Shown here: positions 51,622 to 62,116 of the stretch, piece after piece | Layout: each line of letters starts with the position of its first letter | Position numbering within the stretch: the first letter of the stretch is position 1 | Assembly (NCBI GenBank): GCA_965223305.1 | Contig: CBDCWT010000083.1 | Coordinates: 45,074-109,073, forward strand | Reading direction: 5' to 3' | DNA: 64,000 nt | Source: CBDCWT01 sp965223305 | GTDB taxonomy: Bacteria; Planctomycetota; Planctomycetia; Pirellulales; Pirellulaceae | The notes under the pieces: model-generated | Databases searched by the model: none | What the model saw: only the letters and a program-made list of their open reading frames with translations | What the model was told of the DNA's origin: nothing | Position numbers and translations under genes: made by a program

Positions 51622-51857
51622 AGATCCCCCACCCCGCATCTGTCCTCGTTCCACGAACGCCCGAGGGCTTTCGCGGAGCGTTCTTTGGACTTCTGCTCAG
51701 CGTGGTTTTGAACGCCACCGGGTTTTGGACTGGCATCGCCGTCTTGGCGGCGTTTGGAATCGGAATGGTGTTCGCGCCCTACTTCCAGTCCCTTGAAGAC
51801 GCGGACGGCGGAGCGCCGAAACGCTCTCCCGTCGATCGTTTCTTCGGGCAGAACTAG
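51618..51857 (+). CDS. Small membrane protein
   Basis: 79 residues from ATG 51618 with GGAGG 12 bp upstream. Two adjacent hydrophobic segments (GAFFGLLLSVVLNATGFW, GIAVLAAFGIGMVFAPYF) form a hairpin; the tail is charged. No family is recognised. It precedes the HTH gene by 13 bp. Confidence 0.55.
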   Translation: MKIPHPASVLVPRTPEGFRGAFFGLLLSVVLNATGFWTGIAVLAAFGIGMVFAPYFQSLEDADGGAPKRSPVDRFFGQN

Positions 51858-51870
51858 GAGCAACGACGAA

Positions 51871-52110
51871 GTGACTGCTCGCCGCCCACTGCTCACGCTC
51901 AAGGAAGCAGCCGCGTATCTCGGCTGTAGCGAAGAGAACGTGCGCAACCTGGTGACCGGCGGCGACCTACCGTTCATCAACGTTGGCGTCAGAAAGTGCT
52001 ACCGCATCGACCCAAACGACCTCGACGAATTCATCGAATCTCGCCGCCAGCAAAACGAGCCAATCAAGCTGCGTCAACCTCGGCCACGACTGAAGCACAT
52101 TCGCCTTTGA
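51871..52110 (+). CDS. Excisionase-type helix-turn-helix protein
   Basis: 79 residues from a GTG at 51871 with AGGAG 10 bp upstream. The winged HTH is LLTLKEAAAYLGCSEENVRN, LVTGGDLPFINVGVRKCYRI and DPNDLDEFIESRR, typical of excisionase/helix-turn-helix family proteins. It ends in a basic tail. Its position near the island end and tRNA-derived site suits a recombination directionality factor for the integrase at 39.3 kb. Confidence 0.78.
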   Translation: MTARRPLLTLKEAAAYLGCSEENVRNLVTGGDLPFINVGVRKCYRIDPNDLDEFIESRRQQNEPIKLRQPRPRLKHIRL

Positions 52111-52389
52111 AGCAAACAGTACAGTACACCCGGCAAGCCGAATGGTTTGCCTCAGAGCCTCGCATGATGGCAGTTGTGCGGGGCTCACTTTCTGCGCGTT
52201 CAAGAGGGACTTGCTGGTCGCTGGCGTTCGCGACTCCTACTAGTCGACAATTGAAACTGCTTTGGGCTACAACGGATTTGATAATCTTGAGCGTTCGGTC
52301 AATAATCTAAAACCAAACGATGAAGAGTTGAAGAATGGATGCTTTCGCAAGGTTGCCGCTTCATACTCCACTCCGTAAGGCGCAGAATA
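52111..52389. other. Intergenic stretch with short coding scrap
   Basis: One frame near 52272-52377 reads NGFDNLERSVNNLKPNDEEL and KNGCFRKVAAS to a stop 12 bp before the next gene. It has no good start (a TAG precedes it), so it may be the C-terminal remnant of a deleted small gene. Nothing else is recognisable. Confidence 0.3.
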
Positions 52390-54432
52390 ATGCACGGTGC
52401 TGAACCGAACAATGATGTTGTCAGCGAAGATTCGATTCTCCTTGTTGGTGACTGGGTCGTCGACGACAGCTGGCAGACAGGTGTGTATCGATCAGAAACA
52501 AGCCTTCGCCAAGGCAGCCAGCATTTCAGAGCGGAATCGCACGTCGCTCCAGTCGTCGCCTTCTGCGCTGCGGGAAGGTTGGCGTCAATACTTCGTGGTC
52601 CGGACAAAGAGCCACGGCACCGCATTGACGGTCTTGGAGTGTGGCACGAGAGCGATACCGACGTGCTACACAGCATGTTTGATTTCGACTACAGATGCTC
52701 TCTCTCTCCCGATAAGTTGAAGGTTGAAGCACTCCCCGAGAGCGAACGTCCAATCGGAATCGCGCTGCACAATCTTGGTCCAAAAACGTCTACAACCACG
52801 CACGCAGTGCGTACTTACACACGATCTTCCGGAAGAATGTCCATTCACGACCGAACCGATTGGGAGTCTCACCTGGAACACAATGATCACCTACCTCGCC
52901 TTGAAGAATGGCTTGGAACATTCAATGGTGGCATTAAGGCTGTCGTCATCAAGGATATATTGAAAGGCGTCGTTACGACGGCACTGGTGGACAAGCTGAT
53001 CGAAAGGTTCAGCGACGCGCCTTGGTTCGTTTCAACTAAGCAATGGAATGCTGACTGGCTTAAAGCACTGAAGCGGGTAAATCTCAAGGTTCTTTTTGTG
53101 CCGCCAGTCGCAGCAAAATGTGCACTGGAATCCTTCGAGCACGTTGGAGATTCTGACACGGAACCAGCGGCAATCGATTCCTGGATTTCGCCAACCATAC
53201 AGCAACCAACAAAGGGAGGCATGGTCGCGATCGATCGACTTGAGAATTTGGTTTACGGACAGAGTAAACGAGGAGATGTCTCCATCGTAATCGGTCCTGA
53301 GGAAGGAAAGGCAGTTGCGAAATCAGGGGCGGAATATGTCGTGGAAGTGTCCGAATCAACCACCGACTATAGTGTCGTCGGCTGGGCGACTGCATTCTTC
53401 GCGTCTCTTGTAAATCACGGATTGTGCGAAGGCACAGACTCTTCGTCATTGATTAGTTTTGGAATCAAGGATGCAATCGATTACGCATACAACTGGGCCA
53501 AAGTGGAAGCTGGCTATCTTCGGACACCTCGTTCGCATCCAGTGGCAACGCCAACGCCGTTGACTAACGTGTCACAAACGAATGCGCAATCGATGAAATG
53601 GCAGGACGCCGAAGACGAATGGAAGGCAGCAACCCACGACAAAGGCATCATCAATTCTAAGGGTGAGGCGCGAATCGAATTGTGGCGAGGAATGACGTTG
53701 CTCGATGGGTACATCTGTTTTGAAAAACAGAAGCGTCTCGGTATCGCTCGATTACTTCGAATTCTCAAGAAGCCACCGCCTTCCGATTCGAACCAACAAC
53801 AGGCGATCCAAATCATCGCTGAACCAGGTTCCGGAAAGAGCTACCTCGTGAAATGCCTTGCGAAAGCCGCGAACTTGGAGCTGTGTGAATTCAACATAAC
53901 TCATTTGATGTCGCGCGAAGACCTTGTGTCTTGCTTCGACAAGATCGCAACTATGCAAGCCGAGTCGCGCTACCGTCCACTGTTAGTGTTCTTCGACGAA
54001 ATCAACGCACTGATTGACGGAAATCCAGTGTATGACGCCTTTCTTTCACCGCTGGAAGACAGTATCTACCTTCGCAAGTTGTTGAAGTTTCGCCTTATGC
54101 CATGCTTTTGGCTGTTCGCCGGAACGGAGCCCGACGCATCTACGAACAAGTATGCAGACTTCGCGAATCGGATGATCGAGACACCGGTGAATCTCGGTCC
54201 CTTATCACCTTTGGAGCGATCCTATGCTGGTGCCCAACTGATTAGACAGCAGTTTCCAGATGTCATTAGTATTTCCGATGCGGTACTGGATAAGATTTCG
54301 AAGGTTGAGGGAAGCGTGAGAGAAATCAAACGCTTCGTTCGAAGACTGAAGGATGTTCGGAACAGTGAAGTTCGACGTAAAAACATTCCAGGTGAGACTG
54401 ACCAACCAGAGAAAATGGTCAGCGTTATATAG
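52390..54432 (+). CDS. Fusion of sugar-kinase-like domain and AAA+ ATPase
   Basis: 680 residues from ATG 52390 (a farther ATG at 52339 has a non-native leader). The first ~340 residues resemble a PfkB/ribokinase fold: SILLVGDWVVDDSW at the start, AVVIKDILKGVVTTALVDKL, a MVAIDRLENLVYG segment and DVSIVIGPEEGKAVAKSGAEYVV. The usual catalytic GAGD loop is replaced by VVGWATAFFASL, so kinase activity is doubtful. The C-terminal part is an AAA+ module: Walker A AEPGSGKSYLVK (~477), Walker B LLVFFDEINALID (~532), sensor 1 FWLFAGTEPD (~576) and a sensor 2-like helix (VEGSVREIKRFVRRL). Family unknown to me; a ligand-sensing domain driving an ATPase, perhaps defensive, is inference. Confidence 0.6.
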   Translation: MHGAEPNNDVVSEDSILLVGDWVVDDSWQTGVYRSETSLRQGSQHFRAESHVAPVVAFCAAGRLASILRGPDKEPRHRIDGLGVWHESDTDVLHSMFDFDYRCSLSPDKLKVEALPESERPIGIALHNLGPKTSTTTHAVRTYTRSSGRMSIHDRTDWESHLEHNDHLPRLEEWLGTFNGGIKAVVIKDILKGVVTTALVDKLIERFSDAPWFVSTKQWNADWLKALKRVNLKVLFVPPVAAKCALESFEHVGDSDTEPAAIDSWISPTIQQPTKGGMVAIDRLENLVYGQSKRGDVSIVIGPEEGKAVAKSGAEYVVEVSESTTDYSVVGWATAFFASLVNHGLCEGTDSSSLISFGIKDAIDYAYNWAKVEAGYLRTPRSHPVATPTPLTNVSQTNAQSMKWQDAEDEWKAATHDKGIINSKGEARIELWRGMTLLDGYICFEKQKRLGIARLLRILKKPPPSDSNQQQAIQIIAEPGSGKSYLVKCLAKAANLELCEFNITHLMSREDLVSCFDKIATMQAESRYRPLLVFFDEINALIDGNPVYDAFLSPLEDSIYLRKLLKFRLMPCFWLFAGTEPDASTNKYADFANRMIETPVNLGPLSPLERSYAGAQLIRQQFPDVISISDAVLDKISKVEGSVREIKRFVRRLKDVRNSEVRRKNIPGETDQPEKMVSVI

Positions 54433-54556
54433 GCGACTGCTTCGCTGTGGGACATTGAAGTGGACCCCGATTTTTGGACCACCCCGTTAGATAGAAAATC
54501 CAGTTCGGACGTGGGAGACTGGCTGCAAGTTCAGTTGCCACGGAAGGAGTGGATTC

Positions 54557-54853
54557 ATGGGACGGAAGAGACGGGTCTTTAGCGCCAGCTTCAAGGCGAA
54601 GATAGCGTTAGAGGCAATTAGGGGGCATCACACGATTGCGGAGCTGGCGAAGAAGCACAAGCTGCATCCTACACAGATCAACCTCTGGAAAAAGCAGTTG
54701 CTGGAGGGCGCTGAACTGGCCTTTGAGGGAGGGGGGAAGGCAGAAAAGGAGAAGTCTGACGAGCCGAAGTCAGAGGAGCTGTACGAGCAGATCGGCCGCC
54801 TGAAGGTGCAGTTGGAGTGGCTAAAAAAAAAGGTGGCCGAAGACGGTGGCTGA
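54557..54853 (+). CDS. IS3 transposase OrfA
   Basis: 98 residues: an HTH (HHTIAELAKKHKLHPTQINLW) and a leucine zipper (LYEQIGRLKVQLEWLKKKV). It ends just after a run of nine A at 54823-54831, where ribosomes can shift by -1 into orfB to make the OrfAB transposase, the usual IS3 control. Confidence 0.9.
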   Translation: MGRKRRVFSASFKAKIALEAIRGHHTIAELAKKHKLHPTQINLWKKQLLEGAELAFEGGGKAEKEKSDEPKSEELYEQIGRLKVQLEWLKKKVAEDGG

Positions 54854-55688
54854 GGCTCGGTCTTGGATCGACTACGACAACCCAGATCTCAGCGTTCGCG
54901 AACAATGTCGGCTGCTGGGCATTCAACGAAGCAGCGTCTACTACGAGCCGCTGCCTGAGAGCGAAGAGAACTTGGCGTTGATGCGGTTGATGGATGAGGA
55001 GCACCTTCGGCATCCAGCTCGTGGCTCGCGGCAGATGGTGGACTTTCTGCTCGATGAAGGGCATGTGGTCAATCGCAAGCGAGTGCAGCGTTTGATGCGG
55101 AAAATGGGCATTGAAGGGCTGTCTCCGAAGCGGCGGACATCCTTGGCGGCGAAGGGGCATCGGGTCTATCCATACTTGCTTCGAAACCTCAGCATTGAGC
55201 GACCGAACCAGGTTTGGTGCACGGACATTACGTACGTGCCGACGCGGTGCGGCTTCCTGTACCTGGTGGCCGTGATGGACTGGTACAGCCGGTTCGTCTT
55301 GTCGTGGAGGTTGTCCAACAGCATGGACGTGGACTTCTGTCTAGCGGCGTTGGAGGACGCGTTTGAGCATGGGGAGCCAGAGATCTTCAACACCGATCAA
55401 GGAGCCCAGTTCACTAGCCGCGACTTCACCACGGCGCTGACGCAAAAAGGTATTGCCATCAGCATGGACGGAAAGGGACGCGCGACAGACAACGTGATGA
55501 TCGAGAGACTCTGGCGGACTGTCAAATACGAGGAGGTGTATCTCAAGGAATACAATGACGGAGCCGATTGTCAGAAAGGGCTCAGAGAGTACTTCAACTT
55601 CTACTGCCACCAGCGCCGACATCAGTCGCTGGCAAGGCAGACACCCTGGTCAGCCTACACGTCGAACGAGCGGATTCTCTCTATCTAA
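54846..55688 (+). CDS. IS3 transposase OrfB (DDE catalytic part)
   Basis: 280 residues. The integrase-like core has Asp in VWCTDITYVP, Asp in FNTDQGAQFTS and Glu in MIERLWRTVKYEEVY; an N-terminal HTH_21 region (RRLMRKMGIEGLSPKR) precedes it. It is expressed by frameshifting from OrfA. It is intact here, unlike the left copy. Confidence 0.92.
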   Translation: MAEARSWIDYDNPDLSVREQCRLLGIQRSSVYYEPLPESEENLALMRLMDEEHLRHPARGSRQMVDFLLDEGHVVNRKRVQRLMRKMGIEGLSPKRRTSLAAKGHRVYPYLLRNLSIERPNQVWCTDITYVPTRCGFLYLVAVMDWYSRFVLSWRLSNSMDVDFCLAALEDAFEHGEPEIFNTDQGAQFTSRDFTTALTQKGIAISMDGKGRATDNVMIERLWRTVKYEEVYLKEYNDGADCQKGLREYFNFYCHQRRHQSLARQTPWSAYTSNERILSI

Positions 55689-55756
55689 GAAACGGCCATC
55701 CGTGGTCCAGTATATGGGGTCCACCCACATGAAGCAAGTCGCCTCATTTGAAAACT

Positions 55757-55800
55757 CGGTACACAATCCGGTACAGAATGGGTTGATTTCGGTACGGAAT
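55757..55800 (+). repeat. Three iterons next to the island end
   Basis: CGGTACACAAT, CGGTACAGAAT and CGGTACGGAAT start at 55757, 55769 and 55790. The 11-bp direct repeats (consensus CGGTACnnAAT, starts 12 and 21 bp apart) lie 118-160 bp from the tRNA-derived site. They resemble arm-type binding sites of a tyrosine integrase. Confidence 0.6.
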
Positions 55801-55917
55801 TTGGCAATATTTGGGTTTGTCGGCAACTCCGAAGGCGATTTCGGTGTCGCCGTAAAGTGAGTCAGAAAAAGCACTTCCAACTTCGGAAAGTCATCGCTCG
55901 TTTTGGTGAGTGGGGAC

Positions 55918-55962
<45 letters not shown>

Positions 55963-56194
55963 GACTTACGACGATTCCTGTTTGCGATGCAGGAAACCCC
56001 GGCATAAGAACGCCTCGGAAGCGGCAACTTCCGAGCAAAAACAACGCCTTTCAGCTTGCTGGCTTGTGTTTCATTCACTCAGGCTCTCTATAACGCTCTG
56101 ATATTTTGACCCACCTGTGCTCAGATAATCAGACCCTTTGGGGCGCGCGGGTGGGGCGCGCAGGTGGAGCGGGCGAGTGGCAGGAGATTCTGGC

Positions 56195-57092
56195 TTAAGC
56201 CCAGCGATGGAGGGCGGCGTTCCAGTCCTTGGCGGGCGGCGCCAGGCGGTTGATGATCGGGTAGGCCTGTCGCATTGCGGCGGCGGCAGCTTCGCCGGCG
56301 TCGTCGTTGTCGAAGCCGTTGTGGACCTCGTAGCCGCGCCGCAGGAGGGCGGACAGCCAGCGGGCGTTTGGGCGTGCGCCGGCGGTTGAGATGCAGATGC
56401 AGGCGCCCAACAGTTGGTAGCAGCTGATGGCGTCGATCGCTGATTCACAGAGGATGACGCGGTGGGCGCCTTGCTGTCCGCACCAGAAGTAGCCATCGTC
56501 CTTGCAGCTGCCAGGGGCCATGCCACGCCAATCAGAGGCGGACGTGCCACGAAGTTCGGCGCCGATCGGCTCGCGATGCCTGCCTCGCTCCATTAAAAAG
56601 ACGGCGTTGCGGCGAGCGTCGGCGTAGAGCGCCCCCTCGCTGGATGAGCGATTGTGCGATCTCGCCACGCAGATGACGCCGTGTTGTCAGATAGTCGCGG
56701 ACATGAGCCAGATTGCTGGGATCGCTCGGAGGCAATTGCAGCTGTCCATGCTTTTCGGGTGTCGATTGGGCCCCAGCGCTCGCTCGCGGCAGATCGTGCG
56801 TCGTTGGGGGACAGCTCAGCGGTTGCCGCTCGAGCCACTGCACTGCCTCCTGGAACGACATTCCCGTCAAGTGTATGACGAGATCGATGGCGCCGCCTCC
56901 GCCCACGTGCTCCCGCCAGTTCATGAACTGGGCGCCAGTCACCGAGATCGCCCCTCGGTCCGTGTCCCACCGCCGCTTGTCGCGGCCGTCTCGCTCCGCG
57001 CCGCAGAGTCGCAGAACATCCTCCAGCGGGAGGGAGCGGACAGCGTCGGCGCGCTCGCGCCAGTTTGGCGAGCTTCGGCGTCGGTGCGACAC
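56195..57092 (-). pseudogene. Toprim protein gene of the inverted element, frameshifted
   Basis: The N-terminal half (from 57092) and C-terminal half (to 56195, with VILCESAIDAISCYQ and FDNDDAGE) are in different frames; the break is near 56640, at LIQRGALYADARR. Otherwise it matches the intact gene at 20616-21512. Confidence 0.85.
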
Positions 57093-57355
57093 GGCGGCGG
57101 CTCTACTCAGCCAGCTTGGCTCTCAGGCTCTTACATCCCTTCATGTTGATCACGTGACTGTCCTCTGTCAGTCGATCGATCAGAGCCGCTGTCAGATGCT
57201 GGCTTTTCAGGAACGAATCCCATTCAGAGAAGCCCAGGTTGGACGTGATCAACGTTGTCTTGGCTTTGTGCCTCCGCGTGAGCGCACAGTGAACCGCATC
57301 TTGCGGCCTGAGGTAGGCTGGAGGAATTGTTTCCTCAATCCCAGGGAGTCTGAAG

Positions 57356-57760
57356 ATGGCGAATAAAAATCGCTCGGCAGAGAAGGAAGAGTTCTGGCGG
57401 CTGGTTCTGTCTGAGTTTGACGGAAGCGGCCAGACGGCTCGAGAGTTTTGTCAGAATGAAGGGCTGAAGGAGGCATCGTTCTACTCCTGGCGGCGTGAGA
57501 TTGCACGGCGCGACGCGGAGTCGAAGGGAAAGCCATCACTTGGGCTCGATGTCGGTGGAGGCGCCCTTTTGCCTGTCAACATTGTGGACGTGGCCGTCCC
57601 GCGGAATGCTCAGACTGAAAGTGCCGCTTCAATCGGCAAGATCGAGGTGCTGACAACCGATGGGATGACGATTCGTCTCGATGCTTCGATGGCAACTCAA
57701 CGTCTATGCGACGTCCTTGGTGTCATCGCAGAAATCCAGAGGGGAGCGCCGTCATGTTAA
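57356..57760 (+). CDS. tnpA: IS66 accessory protein TnpA
   Basis: 134 residues. An HTH-bearing N-terminus (FDGSGQTAREFCQNEGLKEA, then FYSWRREI) is typical of IS66 TnpA. The stop overlaps the tnpB start. It is needed for transposition together with TnpB and TnpC. Confidence 0.88.
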   Translation: MANKNRSAEKEEFWRLVLSEFDGSGQTAREFCQNEGLKEASFYSWRREIARRDAESKGKPSLGLDVGGGALLPVNIVDVAVPRNAQTESAASIGKIEVLTTDGMTIRLDASMATQRLCDVLGVIAEIQRGAPSC

Positions 57761-58101
57761 GCGTTCTTGCCGACACGCGGATCTTTCTGTCTGTTGCCCC
57801 CACTGACATGCGCAAGGGCTTTAATGGCTTGCAAGGACTCGTCACGGGCGTGTTGGAGCAAGACCCGTTGTCTGGACATTTGTTTTTGTTCATCAATCGT
57901 CGTTGCGACAAGCTGAAGATCCTCTACTGGGACGGCGACGGGTTTGCGATTTGGTATCGCCGGCTCGAACAGGGCACGTTTCAAGTTCCCAAAACGAACG
58001 AAGCATCGATCGAAATGAGAAGCGATGAACTGACCATGCTCCTGCGCGGCATTGACTTCAGCAACGTAACTCGTCGCAAACGTTTTGCGGTTGCGAGTTG
58101 A
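57754..58101 (+). CDS. tnpB: IS66 accessory protein TnpB
   Basis: 115 residues from ATG 57754. The IS66 Orf2 hallmark is clear: FLSVAPTDMRKGFNGLQGLV, HLFLFINRRCDKLKILYWDG, GFAIWYRRLEQGTF. It overlaps tnpA by 7 bp. Confidence 0.93.
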   Translation: MLSVLADTRIFLSVAPTDMRKGFNGLQGLVTGVLEQDPLSGHLFLFINRRCDKLKILYWDGDGFAIWYRRLEQGTFQVPKTNEASIEMRSDELTMLLRGIDFSNVTRRKRFAVAS

Positions 58102-58226
58102 TCTTTTCATCGTTGAATGCTGACGAGATGAACGCTCCTCACCAAGCGGGAAGGAGCGTCTCCGTTTCTTGCCAATTTTTCTCGTTGGCGTTGAACTTAT
58201 TGCCTGGCCGCCGCGTCTAACATTAC

Positions 58227-59946
58227 ATGGATGCAAAGGACTTGCTAACAGAGAATGAGCGGCTCAAGAAGTCGCTCGCGGATGCTCAGGCACAGCATCA
58301 GTCATTCGTTGAACAGCACGAAGCTGTCGTTGCGCAGTTTGCAAAAAATGTGGAAGAGAAGCAGCAAGAGATCGCTGCACTGCAGCATCAGATTAAGCTC
58401 CTCTTGCAGCGCATCAAGGGCTCACGACAAGAGCGAATCGATCCTGATCAGCTGTTCTTGTTTTCGCTTGAGGAACTTCAAGAGCTTGCCGAGCAACTTA
58501 AGGAAGACGCTTGCGGCGACGAGTTGATTGAAGACCCGCCGCCCCAGCGTCGCCAGCGCAAACGAGGCCGAACCGGGAAGCTTCCCAGCCATCTTGAACG
58601 CGAGGTCAGGCGGCATGAACTTGAAGAAGAGAATCGTGCCTGCCCTTGTTGCGGTGAACTGCGGCACGAGATCGGCGTCGAAAGCAGCGAGCAGCTGGAA
58701 TGGATTCCCGGTTATCTCAAAGTCATACAACATGATCGAGTGAAGTATGCTTGTCGGTCGTGCGAAGCCGAAGTGGAAACTGCGAGCAAGCCGCCCCAGC
58801 CAATCGAGAAGGGCTTGCCTGGCCCTGGGCTGTGTGCCCATACGGTGCTTTCCAAGTTTGGCGACCATCAGCCGATGTACCGCCAGGAAGACATCCACTC
58901 GCGATTTGGGGATGAACATCCGCCGCAGCACGCTATGTGGCTGGCAGATCGCCTTGGCGGGCTTGGCGTTGCCGCTGGTGATGAGGATGAAGCACTTGGT
59001 GCTTCAATCAGAGGTCATTCACACCGACGACACTTCGATCAAGATGCTGATGCCCGGCGCCGGGAGCACAATAACGGCGAAGTTCTGGCCTTACCTGGGG
59101 GACTGGCTGCATCCTTACGCCGTGTACGACTTTACCTTGACGCGCGAGCGAGATGGTCCGCAACAATTTCTTGAAGGGTTTGGGGGCTACTTGCAAGCGG
59201 ACGCCTATTCTGGCTACGACTGCGTCTATGCCGGCGACTTGGTCTACGAGGTCGCTTGCTGGATCCATGCGCGCCGTTATTGGCATCAAGCCCAAGACAA
59301 CGATCCGCCACGCGCCAATGCCGCGCTGGGGTTCATTGCGCGCCTGTCGCAAATCGAAAAGCAGCTGCGGAAGTCGTATCCCGCGGCGAACCTCCAGGGC
59401 CTGCGCGACTTCGATGCGATTGCCATTGCGCGGCAAGAGCATTCGGTTCCGATCCTGAACGAATTCAAGAAGTGGCTTGACGCTGAACGCGACAACAAGC
59501 GCATTCTTCCGAAGAGTCCGATACGCGCCGCCATTACTTACACTACGAATCAATGGGATGCCTTGTTTCGATACACGGAGAAAGGCTTCCTCAGCTTCGA
59601 TAACAACGTTGCCGAGAGACTAGTCAAGATCCCAGCTATCGGACGCAAGAATTATTTGTTCGTTGGCGGTGAACGCGGCGGTCGCGATGCCGCTGCCATG
59701 TACTCGCTGGTGAGCAGTGCCAAGAGCAATGGCGTGGAACCGTTCGCATGGCTGAAGGATGTGTTCACTCGCTTGCCTTACCATCGCGACAGCGAGGCGT
59801 TTCGGCAGGCGAAGAATTCGGCGCCGGTGACCTGCGATGAACTTGACTATCTGCTGCCCGACCGCTGGTTGGAGGCCAACCCCGGCCATGTATGGGAAAT
59901 CGACAAGATCCGCCGCGCCGAAAGGGAGCGCAAGGCAGAGGAATAA
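58227..59946 (+). pseudogene. tnpC: IS66 transposase TnpC, frameshifted
   Basis: The N-terminal half has the coiled coil, a zinc-finger-like CPCCGEL and the DUF-type linker; near 58910 the frame must change to continue as MNIRRSTLCGWQ. The catalytic half then shows VIHTDDTSIKML (Asp), LQADAYSGYD (Asp) and SFDNNVAERLVK (Glu). Apart from the one break the protein is full length (~570 residues). Confidence 0.88.
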
Positions 59947-60567
59947 CCGCCGCCGGTCGTCGCCCATCAATCGCCGAAAATAGCGTGCGGTTGACAGTGC
60001 GCTCACGCCTCCGCTGCATCAGTGTGAAGAATTGCCCCACCTGCGCCGGCTCCACTTCGACATAGCCCACCTCGTCGATCACCAGGCAGTCGAACGATGC
60101 GAAGCGACGGAACACTTTGTCCTGGCTGTGATCCGCCATCGACTTGAACAGCCGATCGATCAGCTCGGGGAACGTGATGAAGTAGCCGCGGCATCCACGG
60201 TCGATGGCCTGTAGCAGGAACGACGTCGCCAGCCCGGTTTTGCCACATCCGGTCGGCCCCAGCCACACCATGTTGCGGCATTTCTCCATATAGTCGAACC
60301 CGTCGTAGAGCGACATGATTCGCTTGCGGTCCAGCTTCGGCTGACGCTTGAAGGGATAGGTTTCTATTTCCAACTCCTCCGGCACGTTGGCCCGCTGTCG
60401 ACGCAATTGTCGCGATTTCTCGCGCTTCGCCACATGCTCCTGCTCGACGACATGCAGCAGCAGGCGAGCCGCCGAATAGCCTTGCTTGGTCGCCAACGCC
60501 AAGTCATTGTCCCACTCGTCCGGCCAGACGATGGAGGCGGAGCTGCTTCAGCTTGGAGTGTAGTTCA

Positions 60568-62116
60568 TCATTCATGGGAGTCGTCTTTCGGGTCGTCATT
60601 CAGGTCGTCTTTGGAACCGTCTTTCGGGTCGTCTTTCGAGTCATAGTCGGACAAGTTCGGCGCTTCGGTGAACCGGCCTTCTCGGAACGAATCGCGGCTG
60701 CGGTACGTCTGGTCCACTTCCGCTTGCGGCAGTGGCTCGTCCGCCTCGTGCAGCAATCCACCAGGCGATTCGCTTCACGGTCGCAAGGTCGGCAACTTTG
60801 TATTGCAGCGCGCGTGCCGCGGCCTTTCGAAAGATCTCGGGCGCCACCTTGGTGCTCAGCTCCAACAGCCCGCGGACGAATTGATGCCGCTGAATTCCCG
60901 GCGCCTTCCGTACGAAGTCCAGGTAATCCGCGACCTCCTGGCCCAGCTCGCGCAGCCGCTGCGTCTCCGTGTCGGACTTGCGATGTCGGTTCTTCGGCTG
61001 ATATCGCGGCTGCGGCTGCCCTGCCGGGCTGAACCGCTGCTGCTTGACATGCTCGGCAGGCAACGGGTACCGGGCCGCTTCCTGACGGCCTTGAAAGATC
61101 TTGATTGAGTCCGCGTACTGCAGCACTTTCACCTCGCCCCGGCGCTCGCCCGGCACCCAGTAGTAGTTGGCCTCGAACGCGATGTAGCCGTACTGATCGA
61201 TCCGCCGCTCGTGCGTTTGATACGGCGGCGGGAGTTCTGGCGACAGCGCCGTGAGGAACGTCGCTTCATGCTCGAATGCTTTGACGGGAATCAGCTTTGC
61301 CTTGCCTTGCGGCCGATGCTCCATTCGCACGGTGGCCCATTGCAGCGCCTGCTGATTGAGGTCTTCCAGGCTTTGGAACGAGCGGCCCGGCAGGAAGTTC
61401 GTCTCCACCGTCCAGAAGCTGCGCTCCTCGCCCGCCTTGCGATTGGGATGAAGAATCGCGTGGCACAGGAAGCGGAAGCCGTAGAGTCGGCCGAACGCCT
61501 CCATTTCAGGCACGATGATGGCCCCCGCTCCGCTGCCCCGCAGCCGCGCCAAGTTCGTGTTGTCGATGACACACACCGGAGCCGAGCAGCCCCAGTGCAT
61601 CAGCGACTCGTGAATAAAACATTTCATCGCGAAGCGGTTGAACGACCGGTAGAACTTGAGATACCGTCGCTTCGAGTAACGCAGGTATATCAGGCTGGCG
61701 ATCAGTCGAGTGCGGCGGCCAGCGAGCGGCACTTGGTAAACCGTCGTGTCGTGCTGCATCTCCCCGCCCGGCTCATCCGCAACGCGATCGCAGCGCTGCG
61801 AAGCCGGCTGGCCGATGCCCGCGTCGCGCACCAGACGAGTCAGCGTCGAGTAACCGATTTGAACTCCCTCCTCCTCGACCAGCTTCTCATGCATTCGCTG
61901 CGCCCAGCCGCCGCACTCTCGGTAGAGCCGCTGCAACAGCTCGAAGTCCACTTGAATGCGATCGCGGCGTGGGCGGCCCGCCTCGTGCCTCCCGTGTTGG
62001 CGGACGATCTGCCGCACCGTGTTGCGGCTGATTCCGAACCGGCGGGCGATCTCCCGCAGCGGCATTCCCTGCTCGTGCAGCTTAAAGATTGCCAGGTTCA
62101 TCTCGGGGTCGGCCAT
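60568..62116 (-). pseudogene. istA: IS21-type transposase of the inverted element, frameshifted near its end
   Basis: It matches the transposase at 18292-19878 through the HTH and DDE core (VCVIDNTNLARLRG and the later Glu). A one-base change near 60757 shifts the frame before the last ~60 residues, whose own frame ends in a divergent acidic tail (SKDDPKDGSKDDLNDDPKDD). The catalytic domain remains readable, but the tail is replaced. Confidence 0.85.

Larger units (their letters stand above)
54456..55728 (+). mobile_element. IS3 family element, right (intact) copy
   Basis: The ends are TGAAGTGGACCCC and the complement of TGGGTGGACCCC, flanked by CAT (54453-54455 and 55729-55731; ACAT if one base longer). 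The 1273-bp element has overlapping orfA and orfB joined by an A9 slippery run. It lies in opposite orientation to the split copy at 16412-22863. Confidence 0.9.
57278..60006 (+). mobile_element. IS66 family element inside the inverted 5.18-kb element
   Basis: Inverted ends GTGAGCGCACAGTGAACC and GTGAGCGCACTGTCAACC, flanked by the 8-bp duplication GCCTCCGC (57270-57277 and 60007-60014). It carries tnpA, tnpB and a frameshifted tnpC in the standard IS66 order. Confidence 0.93.
57103..60575 (-). pseudogene. istB-like ATPase gene split by IS66
   Basis: The N-terminal part (60007-60575, Walker A GPTGCGKT) and the C-terminal part (57103-57277, TTLITSNLGFSEWDSF onward) are separated by the IS66 element at codons for MQRR. 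A further one-base insertion near 60517 disrupts the start of the N-terminal part. The gene is inactive. Confidence 0.88.
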
